Source of the DNA: Chondrilla cf. caribensis
Lineage: Eukaryota; Porifera; Demospongiae; Chondrillida; Chondrillidae
NCBI GenBank assembly: GCA_964020155.1
Contig: OZ026551.1
Coordinates: forward strand, 1,001,518 to 1,065,517
Direction: 5' to 3'
DNA: 64,000 bases
This document shows, in pieces, positions 12,301 through 24,300 of the stretch (the stretch's first letter is position 1; each line of letters opens with the position of its first letter). A model generated the notes under the pieces. The model searched no databases and was not told the DNA's origin. It was given only the letters and a program-made list of their open reading frames with translations. Position numbers and translations under genes: made by a program.

Positions 12301-15300
12301 TAACAGTACATCTCCCAGTAACAGTACTAGTTCAGTGTACATGCAGTAAAATTGACTGTTTATATTGTTGTTTGGTCATGTTATTATGGCATTAGGTGAG
12401 GTTTAACAGTTGTAATAGTTTTTCTAGGGACACATGCACCAGGTGTGAGGATAAGAGGGAGTGAGGTGGTGATATGGTGACAGGTGGTGATATGGGGACA
12501 GGTAGTAGTATGGAGACAGGTGGTGGTGTGGGGACAAGTGGTTGTATGGGGATATGTAATGTTGTAACAGGTGGAACTTAGGGACACTTGTATACCCTCA
12601 TCTCTACCTGGGGCACACACTAACATGTATACCTGTATGACATGGTGTACATTCACAGAGTGTTTGTTCTTCTTCATTTCTAGTCACTGTTCTGAATCAG
12701 GACCAGTGTGTGGAGTGAGTTTAAATTGAATGTCACTCAATATTACTGTAATCACACCAGTATTGTTGTATACTATACTGTATGGCAACAATACAATGGG
12801 AGGAGTATATAGCTTTGAAATTATGATTAAAATGTTATTTAAAAAAGGTATATGAAAAAAGGATTAATTTTGTATGCAGATATCTTTGATGTGAACCAAA
12901 TGTCACTTTCTGTGATATTTAGTTCTGGCTAGTCTCAGGGATGGTGACTCTGTGAAACAACATGCCTTGGAAATTGTGTCATTACACTTTATGTTAAATT
13001 CATGTCTACTACGTTTTGTGACACTCTGTACAATGTACATGTATTTGGACATTATTTCTCTTAAACAGTGTTGTAATAGAGGGAGCACTTAATGAACCTT
13101 GACCAGTGTGCATGACATTAGCAATGAGTAAAGGATTAAGGAATGTTTCTTTTCTCCACTCACTATTTCTCAGAGTGTTGGTTGTGGTCTCCTTCGATGC
13201 CCACCCAATCATGCCCTGGTGGAGGAGAAGGTACCTGGGGAGTGTTGTCCCAACAGAACGTGTGTTCCTGTAACCTGTGAAGTTGATGGAGTCACTTACA
13301 AAGTCGGTGAACTGATCCTTGATGATAATCCATGTAAATTATGGTGAGTGTGGCCATGTTGCATATGTACACGTCAATTATGGTAACTGTCCATGTCATG
13401 TTGTGTTTGTGTATGTAGGCTAGTAGTATCATGCTATAGTGATGTATGTATGGGAGGGAATGTTGAGTGTTGTAGATACGTCCCTACTTATCCTCATGTG
13501 CTAGTAACCCTAACCATAGCTGGGAAGGAGTGTGTACTAACCAGGAGTGTGTACTATCTAGGAGTGTGTACTAACCAGGAGTGTGTACTAACCAGGAGTG
13601 TGTACTAACCAGGAGTGTGTACTATCTAGGAGTGTGTACTAACCAGGAGTGTGTACTAACGTTGCAGGAGTGTGTACTAACTAGGAGTGTGTACTAACCA
13701 GGAGTGTGTACTAACCAGGAGTGTGTACTAACCAGGAGTGTGTACTAACCAGGAGTGCATACCGACCAGGAGTGTGGACATGGGTGGTGATGAGGAATAG
13801 GTGTGAGGGTGGACACAGGTGGTGATGGGGATAGATGGGAGGGTGGACACAGGTGGTGCTGGGGGATAGGTGGGAGGGTGGACACAGGTTGTGCTGGGGG
13901 ATAGGTGGGAGGGTGGACACAGGTGGTGATGGGGGATAGGCACGTAATTGTGTGTGGACAGTTTGTACTTAGGGTCAAATTTATGCCCTCATCTCTACCT
14001 GTGGCACACACTAACATGTATACCTGTATAACATGGTGTACATTCACATAATGTTTGTTCTTCTTCATTTCTAGTCACTGTTCTGAATCAGGACCAGTGT
14101 GTGGAGTGAGTTCAAATTGAATGTCATTTAAGATTGATTTTGTACACAGTTGTCTTCAGATGTGAAATACTTCTGTGACATTTAGTTTGGCAAATCAGTG
14201 TTGGTCAATCTGTGACATTGGGTGCATCACTGTTCAATTTCGGTCATTACACCTGATGCTACATTCATATCTATTGTACTTCTTAAGGCAGTATGTGTGT
14301 TTGGACATTTCTCTTCTTAAATAATGTTGTAATAGAGGGAGCACTTGATGAACCTTGGCTAGTGTGTATGATATTAGCATTGAGCATAAAATTAATGTTC
14401 TTCCCACACACTATTTGTCTATTATTTCATAGGTGTAATGCTATTACCTCTCATGTAGGCTCAGTAGTACTTAGACTACAATCACGGATTATTGTTGTGT
14501 TATCATTGACCTCTTTCCCAAGTGAACACTCCTTTTGCACCCTTTTTAGAGCATTTTCGGGTTTTAACATGAAAGAGTGTATTCATAGGAGAAGATATTC
14601 ATTTCCTCATGTTTTCTGTCCTCCAGGTTATAGATTGTGTCTTCCCAGATTGTCCACCCCTTACAAAAAGAGTTATTACTAGGATACCTGGAGTCTGCTG
14701 CCCCAATGTGTCATGCGTCAATGCGACAACTTGTGAAGTTAAAGGAATAACTTACTTACTTGGAGATAAAATACCTCACGAGGATCCTTGTGTCAATTGG
14801 TGAGTAGAGTTTATTGTCACATTTACTCACTAACAGTACATCTCCCAGTAACAGTACTAGTTCAGTGTACATGCAGTAAAATTGACTGTTTTTATTGTTG
14901 TTTGGTCATGTTATTATGGCATTAGGTGAGGTTTAACAGTTGTAATAGTATGTCTAGGGGCACATGCACCAGGTGTGAGGATAAGAGGGAGTGAGGGTAC
15001 AGGTGGTGATATGGTGACAGGTGGTGATATGGGGACAGGTAGTAGTATGGGGACAGGTAGTAGTATGGGGGCAGGTGGTGATATGGGGACAAGTGGTTGT
15101 ATGGGGTCAGTTGGTGGTATGGGGATATGTAATGTTGTGACAGGTGGAACTTAGGGACACTTGTATACCCTCATCTCTACCTGGGGCACACACTAACATG
15201 TATACCTGTATGACATGGTGTACATTCACAGAGTGTTTGTTCTTCTTCATTTCTAGTCACTGTTCTGAATCAGGACCAGTGTGTGGAGTGAGTTTGAATT

Positions 15301-18300
15301 GAATGTCACTCAATATTACTGTAATCACACCAGTATTGTTGTATACTATACTGTATGGCAACAATACAATGGGAGGAATATATAGCTTTGAAATTATGAT
15401 TAAAATGTTATTTAAAAAAGGTATATGAAAAAAGGATTAATTTTGTACGCAGATATCTTTGATGTTAACCAAATTTCATTTCTGTGATATTTAGTTCTGG
15501 CTAGTCTCAGGGATGGTGACTCTGTGAAACAACATGCCTTGTAAATTGTGTCATTACACTTTATGCTAAATTCATGTCTACTATGTTTTGTGACACTCTG
15601 TACAATGTACATGTATTTGGACATTATTTCTCTTAAACAGTGTTGTAATAGAGGGAACACTTGATGAACCTTGACCAGTGTGTATGATCATGACATTAGC
15701 AATGAGTAAAAGGATTAAGGAATGTTTCTTTTCTCCACTCACTATTTCTCAGAGTGTTGGTTGTGGTCTCCTTCGATGCCCACCCAATCATGCCCTGGTG
15801 GAGGAGAAGGTACCTGGGGAGTGTTGTCCCAACAGAACGTGTGTTCCTGTAACCTGTGAAGTTGATGGAGTCACTTACAAAGTCGGTGAACTGATCCCTG
15901 ATGATAATCCATGTAAATTATGGTGAGTGTGGCCATGTTGCATATGTACACGTCAATTATGGTAACTGTCCATGTCATGTTGTGTTTGGGTATGTAGGCT
16001 AGTAGTATCATGCTATCGTGATGTATGTATGGGAGGGAATGTTGAGTGTTGTAGATACGTCCCTACTTATCCTCATGTGCTAGTAACCCTAAGCATTGCT
16101 GGGAAGGAGTGTGTACTAACCAGGAGTGTATACTAACTAGGAGTGTGTACTAACCAGGAGTGTGTAATAACCAGGAGTGTGTACTATCTAGGAGTGTGTA
16201 CTAACCAGGAGTGTGTACTAACTAGGAGTGTGTACTAACCAGGAGTGTGTTATAACCAGGAGTGTGTACTAACCAGGAGTGTGTACTAACCAGGAGTGCA
16301 TACCGACCAGGAGTGTGGACACGGGTGGTGATGAGGAATAGGTGTGTGGGTGGACACAGGTGGTGATGGGGATAGGTGGGAGGGTGGACACAGGTGGTGC
16401 TGGGGGATAGGTGGGAGGGTGGACACAGGTAGTGCTGGGGGATAGGTGGGAGGGTGGACACAGGTTGTGCTGGGGGATATAGGTGGGAGGGTAGACACAG
16501 GTGGTGATGGGGAATAGGCACGTAATTGTGTGTGGACAGTTTGTATTTAGGGTCAAATTTATGCCCTCATCTCTACCTAGGGCACACACTAACATGTGTA
16601 TACCTGTATGACATGGTGTACATTCACAGAGTGTTTGTTCTTCTTCATTTCTAGTCACTGTTCTGAATCAGGACCAGTGTGTGCAGTGAGTTCAAATTGA
16701 ATGTCACTTAAGATTGATTTTGTACACAGTTGTCTTCAGATGTGAAATACTTCTGTGACATTTAGTTTGGCAAGTCAGTGTTGGTTAATCTGTGACATTG
16801 GGTGCATCACTGTTCAATTTCGGTCATTACACCTGATGCTACATTCATATCTATTGTACTTCTTAAGGCAATATGTGTGTTTGGACATTTCTCTTCTTAA
16901 ATAGTGTTGTAATAGAGGGAGCACTTGATGAACCTTTGCTAGTGTGTATGATATTAGCATTGAGCATAAAATTAATGTTCTTCCCACACACTATTTCTCT
17001 ATTATTTCATAGGTGTGATGCTATTACCTCTCATGTAGGCTCAGTAGTACATAGACTACAATCCCTGATTCTTGTTTTGTTATCACTGACCTTTTTCTCA
17101 AGTGAACACTCCTTTTGTAGCCCTCTTTAGAACATATTTAGGGTTTTAACATGAGAGAGTGTATTCATAGGAGAAGATATTCATTTCCTCATGTTTCTTT
17201 CCTCCAGGTTATAGATTGTGTCTTCCCAGATTGTCCACCCCTTACAAAAAGAGTTATCACTAGGATACCTGGAGTCTGCTGCCCCAATGTGTCATGTGTC
17301 AATGTGACAACTTGTAAAGTTAAAGGAGTAACTTACTTACTTGGAGATAAAATACCTCACGAGGATCCTTGTGTCAATTGGTGAGTAGAGTTTATTGTCA
17401 CATTTGCTCACTAACAGTACATCTCCCAGTAACTGTATTAGTTCAGTGCTTATGCAGTAAAATTGACTGTTTATATTGTTGTTTGGACATGTTATTATGG
17501 CATTAGTTGAGGTTTAACAGTTGTAATAGTTTGTCTAGGGGCACAAGCACCAGGTGTGAGGATAAGAGGGAGTGAGGGTACAGGTGGTGATATGGTGACA
17601 GGTGGTTGTATGGGGACAAGTGGTTGTATGGGGTTATGTAATGTTGTGACAGGTGGAACTTAGGGCCAAATTTTTTACCCTCATCTCTACCTGTGGCACA
17701 CACTAACATGTGTATACCTGTATGACATGGTGTACATTCACAGAGTGTTTGTTCTTCTTCATTTTTAGTCACTGTTCTGAATCAGGACCAGTGTGTGGAG
17801 TGAGTTTGAATTGAATGTCACTCAATATTACTGTAATCACACCAGTATTGTTGTATACTATACTGTATGGCAACAATACAATGGGAGGAGTATATAGCTT
17901 TGAAATTATGATTAAAATGTTATTTAAAAAAGGTATATGAAAAAAGGATTAATTTTGTATGCAGATATCTTTGATGTGAACCAAATGTCACTTTCTGTGA
18001 TATTTAGTTCTGGCTAGTCTCAGGGATGGTGACTCTGTGAAACAGCATGCCTTGTAAATTGTGTCATTACACTTTATGCTAAATTCATGTCTACTACGTT
18101 TTGTGACACTCTGTACAATGTACATGTATTTGGACATTATTTCCCTTAAACAGTGTTGTAATAGAGGGAGCACTTGATGAACCTTGACCAGTGTGCATGA
18201 TCATGACATTAGCAATGAGTAAAAGGATTAAGGAATGTTTCTTTTCTCCACTCACTATTTCTCAGAGTGTTGGCTGTCCTCTCCTTCGATGCCCACCCAA

Positions 18301-21300
18301 TCATGCCCTGGTGGAGAAGAAGGTACCTGGGGAGTGTTGTCCCAACAGAACGTGTGTTCCTGTAACCTGTGAAGTTGATGGAGTCACTTACAAAGGCGGT
18401 GAACCGATCCTTGATGATAATCCATGTAAAAAATGGTGAGTGTGGCCATGTTGTGTATGTACATGTCAATTATGGTAACTGTCCATGTCATGTTGTGTTT
18501 GTGTATGTAGGCTAGTAGTATCATACTATAATGATGTATGTATGGGAGGGAATGTTGGGTGTTGTAGATACGTCCCTACTTATCCTCATATGCTAGTAAC
18601 CCTAACCATAGCTGGGAAGGAGTGTGTACTAACCAGGAGTGTGTACTAACCAGGAGTGTATACTAACTAGGAGTGTGTACTAACCAGGAGTGTGTTATAA
18701 CCAGGAGTGTGTACTAACCAGGAGTGTGTACTAACCAGGAGTGTGTACTAACCAGGAGTGTGTACTAACCAGGAGTGCGTACCGACCAGGAATGTGGACA
18801 CGGGTGGTGATGGAGGATAGGTGGGAGGGTGGACACAGGTGGTGATGGGGGATAGGTGGGAGGCTGGACACAGGTGGTGATGGGGATAGGTGGGAGGGTG
18901 GACACAGGTGGTGCTGGGGGATAGGTGGGAGGGTGGACACAGGTGGTGATGGGGGATAGGTACGTAATTGTGTGTGGACAGTTTGTACTTAGGGTCAAAT
19001 TTATACCCTCTTCTCTACCTATGGCACACACTAACATGTGTATACCTGTATGACATGGTGTACATTCACAGAGTGTTTGTTCTTCTTCATTTCTAGTATC
19101 TGTTCTGAATCAGGACCAGTGTGTGCAGTGAGTTCAAATTGAATGTCACTTAAGATTGATTTTGTACGCAGTTGTCTTCAGATGTGAAATACTTCTGTGA
19201 CATTTAGTTTGGCAAATCAGTGTTGGTTAATCTGTGACATTGGGTGCATCACTGTTCAATTTCGGTCATTACACCTGATGCTAAATTCATATCTATTGTA
19301 CTTCTTAAGGCAGTATGTGTGTTTGGACATTTCTCTTCTTAAACAGTGTTGTAATAGAGGGAGCACTTGATGAACCTTGACTAGTGTGTAGTATATTAGC
19401 ATTGAGCATAAAATTAATGTTCTTACCACACACTATTTCTCTATTATTTCATCGGTGTGAGGCTATTACCTCTCATGTAGGCTCAGTAGTACTTAGACTA
19501 CAATCCCTGATTCTTATTGTGTTATCACTGACCTTTTTCCCAAGTGAACACTCCTTTTGTAGCCCTTCTTAGAGCATATTTGGGGTTTTAACATGAGAGA
19601 GTGTATTTATAGGAGAAGATATTCATTTCCTCATGTTTCTGTCCTCCAGGTTATAGATTGTGTCTTCCCAAATTGTCCACCCCTTACAAAAAGAGTTATT
19701 ACTAGGATACCTGGAGTCTGCTGCCCCAATGTGTCATGTGTCAATGTGACAACTTGTGAAGTTAAAGGAGTAACTTACTTACTTGGAGATAAAATACCTC
19801 ATGAGGATCCTTGTGTCAATTGGTGAGTAGAGTTTATTGTCACGTTCACTCATTACAGTACATCTCCCAGTAACAGTACTAGTTCAGTGTACATGCAGTA
19901 AAATTGACTGTTTTTATTGTTGTTTGAACATGTTATTATGGCATTAGGTGAGGTTTAACAGTTGTAATAGTTTTTCTAGGGACACAAACACCAGGTGTGA
20001 GGATAAGAGGGAGTGAGGGTACAAGTGGTGATATGGTGACAGGAGGTGATATGGGGTCAGGTGGTGGTATGGGGACAGGTGGTGATATATGGGAACATGT
20101 GGTGGTATGGGGACAGGTGGGACTTAGGGCCAAATTTATTAATAATTTATAAATTGACTGGTTTTATTGTTGTTTGAACATGTTATTATGGCATTAGGTG
20201 AGGTTTAACAGTTGTAATAGTTCAAGCACATGGTGTGAGGATAAGGGGGAGTGTGGGGACAGGTGGTTGTATAGGGACAGCAGGTGGTATGGGGACAGGT
20301 GGTGGTGTGTGGACAGTTGGTGGTATGGGGACAGGTGGAACTTAGGGCCAAATTTATACCCTCCTCTCTACCTGTGGCACACACTAGCATGCGTATACCT
20401 GTATGACATGGTGTACATTCACAGAGTGTTTGTTCTTCTTCATTTCTAGTCACTGTTCTGAATCAGGACCAGTGTGTGGAGTGAGTTTAATTTGAATGTC
20501 ACTCAATGTTATCGTGATCACATCAGTATTGTTGTAGACTATGCTGTATGATAAATAGGAGGGGTATATAGCTACCACTGGGCAGTATCACAAAATATCA
20601 GTTTCGGTATATTGCCAACATCATACGACGGTATTACGGTACACCGAGTCTTAAAGTTATAGTTGGGCATTGAAATAATTGAATCCTTCATTCAATAATA
20701 ATGAAATAAATAAACATAAATAAATAAATAAATAATCCACTACCCTGTTGTCCTCGTTAACTCGGAGCGCAAGGTACTTCCAAATATCAGATTTAGTATT
20801 CTTCTGATCGACGAGAGAAGTTCTTTGCTCGGATCACCTGTATCGCTTGTTCACTGATCAAATTTAAACTTGCAGTCGACGACGTCACCATTTTGACAAC
20901 ATTCCCTCATTCCATCTAACAATGTATTTCTCCGCACATGCATACTTTTCACACTCGTAATCATGACTGTCACATCATTTTAGGGCGAAATTTGATATCC
21001 CAGGAATCTCTTGCTTAAAATACCGGTCAAACCTTAGAGAATACCGTGATATCACGATATCTCGGTGTAGAAATAGGTCAGCCGGTATCAAAACCGTGCA
21101 CAAATAATACCGCAATATTACTACATATTCGGTATACCGCCCAGCGCTATATATAGCTTTGAAATTGTGACTGAAATGTTATTATAAAAATATTATGATA
21201 AAAAGGATATATTTTGTACGCAGTTGTCTTTGATGTGAACCAAATGTCACTTTCTGTGATATTTAGTTCTGTCTAGTCTCAGGGATGGTTATCCTGTGAA

Positions 21301-24300
21301 ACAGCATATTCTTGAAAATTGTGTCATTACAATTTATGCTAAAATCATGTCTAGCTACTACTTTATGTGACACTCTGTACAATGTGCATGTATTTGGACA
21401 TTATTTCCCTTAAACAGTGTTGTAATAGAGGGAGCACTTGATGAACCTTGACTAGTGTGTATGACATTAGCAATGATTATAAGAATTAAAGAATGTTCCT
21501 TTTCTCCACGCACTATTTCTCAGAGTGTTGGTTGTGGTGTAATTCGGTGCTCACTCGATTATGTCCTGGTGGAGGAGAAGGTACCTGGAGAGTGTTGTCC
21601 CAACAGAACGTGTGTTCCTGTAACCTGTGAAGCCAATGGAGTCACTTACAAAGTTGGTGAAATACTCCCTGATGATGATCCATGTGAATCATGGTGAGTG
21701 TGTATGTATGTATATGTTCGTCATGGTAACTGTATGTATGGATGTGAATTGTATGTACTGCATGTATACGTACTAACCAGGAGTGTGTGCTAGACAGGTG
21801 TGTGTGTTAACCAGGGGTATCTATGTATGAACTAGGAGTGTGTACTAACCAGGAGTTTGTACTAAGTTAAACTAGTAGTTTGTACTAACCAGGAGTGTAC
21901 TAACCAGGAGTGTGTGCTAACCAGAAGTTTGTACTAACCATGAATTTGTACTAACCGGCATTTTGTACTAACCAGTTTGTACTAACCAGTTTTTGTACTA
22001 ACCAGGAGTTTGTACTAACCAGGAGTTTGTACTATCAGGTAGTATGTACTAACCAGTATTTTGTACCAACCAGGAGTTTGTACTAACCAGGAGTGTGTAC
22101 TAACCAGGAGTATATTATACTAGGCTGGAGTGTGTACTAAATTGGATACTTACTAAGTTGCACTGTACTCACAGTAGTCTTCACACATTTACAATGACTT
22201 ATACTTATAACTCCTCACTTTTACTGTCTCTGCAGTCGATGTACACGTATTAGTGCAAACTCAACTCATGGTAGATTCTTTTGCTCTGTAAGTTATTGTT
22301 ACATGTTACTCTACCAAATACAATTATCCTTATCTTGTCTACATCAGCTTACAGCGTGTACCTCCAAACTATGCCCACCTGGTACCAAAAGAGTTATTAC
22401 ACAGATTCCTGGGGCATGCTGTTCCAATGTGTCATGCGTCAATGTGACAACTTGTAAAGTTAATGAAACCACCTACAATGTTGGAGATAAGATACCTCAT
22501 GAGGATCCTTGTGTCAATTGGTGAGTAGAGTTCATTTTCACATTTGTTCACTGAATCTCACTACTTGTTCAGAGTACATGTGGTAAAATTGACAGTTTAT
22601 TATCTGAAAGTTAAAATTGACTGACTATTGCCATTTTATACATGTTAATAGGGTGATCCTTTGGTGAGGTTTAACAGTTTCAATAGGTTCTCTAGAGATA
22701 TAAGCATGCAATGGGGTAGTTTGTGGTGTGGGGACAGTTGTATATATACCCTCATCTCTACCTGTGGCACACACTAACATGTGTATACCTGTATGACATG
22801 GTGTACATTTACATAAATTAAATGTTTGTTCTTCTTCATTTCTAGTCACTGCTCTGAATCAGGACCAGTGTGTGGAGTGAGTTTAAATCACATGTCACTT
22901 GATGATGCTGTTTTCTCAACACTGATGAAATATGTATATTATACTCCTTAGCTCATAAGAGCATAATAGGGGTGGTAGTTTTAAATTATGACTGAAATGT
23001 TTAATTTAGTATGAATGTAATCTCCATCACAGTGAATGTATAGTTGAGTTTATATTGTTGTGGTTCTCTTTGTTGTTGTTGTTGTTATTGTAATCAGTAT
23101 CCCCCTCCGACTCACACAGTCTGTAGGTTGCCCGACTAGACCTTGTCCTCCGTTCACAGAGCTTGCCCAAACTCCTATTCCTGGTGAATGCTGCCCTAAA
23201 CAGGAGTGTGTTCCCAAGTGTCCTCCTCCTTGTACTAGGAAGCTATGTAAATCGAACCTGGGAACACTTTGCTCTATGTAAGTTTGTGCACAATTATGTA
23301 CTTCAGGTATCCGGTGTAAGGTATTCATATTTAATGTGGGGAGCCATTGGCCATAGGCTAGTTGAGTGGCACCCTCAAATGTTTACTTGTACTACAATAC
23401 TTGTGTTAATTTGAAGCTTGAATTAATCAGCACTTTATCTCCTGCAGAACACCTAGGCAGGATGCACCTAGATAATACATTTGTATATATGTGCACAGGT
23501 ACAGCCCAATATAATATCATCTGTGGGCAATTGAATATTAAACTTTGTGATGAATTCTCACCAGGGTCTTAATCATTAATTTTAACATCATTAAACAGTG
23601 AAAACTGTCTGGTAACCTGTGTTGATATTAGGGCTGGGAATGGGCTGAAATTTTCAAATTGGAAATCAGTACACAGTAACTGATTGATTAATTGATTAAT
23701 CACTGAAAGTAATTAAGTGGGCTTACAGGAAACCACTTCCACTTTATTACACTAAGTAGTCATCCAATAGACATGAAATGAAGTCCAAAGAGCCCTTTTC
23801 ACAATTCAGGTACTCTTGAAGTACAAAATTGGACCCATGGAGTGAAGGTTCGGGGTAATAAGGTGGGGATGGCTTCCCGGTCTACTCACTCACTGCTTCC
23901 TGTGATTAATCTATTTGCTTGCACTATTAACGATAATCAGATTTGAAATGAATATCGATTGATTAATGGATTAATCAATTAATCATCGCAGCACTAGTTG
24001 ACATATCGGACCGGTGCTATACCATAATGTTATACAACCAGCACACATTATTTTAATTCACCTTTTAATTGTGTGCTCACCAGGATGCAAGTTAGGTACA
24101 TGTACATACAGCCCCTTCCTGTGATGTCATCTTAGCTTTTTTTCTACCCCGTGTGTTTAGTCCCGAAGGTGGATCTTGTTTGAGTTCTGCATGTAATGTG
24201 ACTTCGTGTAAGGCATGCTACTATTCCGAGGGAGCTCCCCGCTCACTTCCGGGTGGATGTGAGAGGTACACTTGTGCTACAAAGAGGAGCAACATAACTA

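Larger units (their letters stand above)
12097..21693 (+). repeat. ~2.5-kb internal tandem duplications in gene 1
   Basis: The unit is a 173-nt VIDC-type exon, a 31-nt exon, a 170-nt SVGC-type exon, another 31-nt exon and all four introns, that is, two VWC domains. It starts at 12097, 14627, 17208 and 19650 (spacing 2530, 2581, 2442). Exons and introns are near-identical between copies, including intronic minisatellites and promoterless flanks, so the duplications look recent or homogenised. Confidence 0.92.

Noticed and set aside
13711..14068. Minus-strand Pro/His/Cys-rich frames over the G-rich minisatellites
   Set aside because: They arise in any frame of the repeat unit, change length with copy number and run antisense inside introns of a clear gene. 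Similar frames at 10580, 16222, 18731, 40770 and 54264 were dropped for the same reason.
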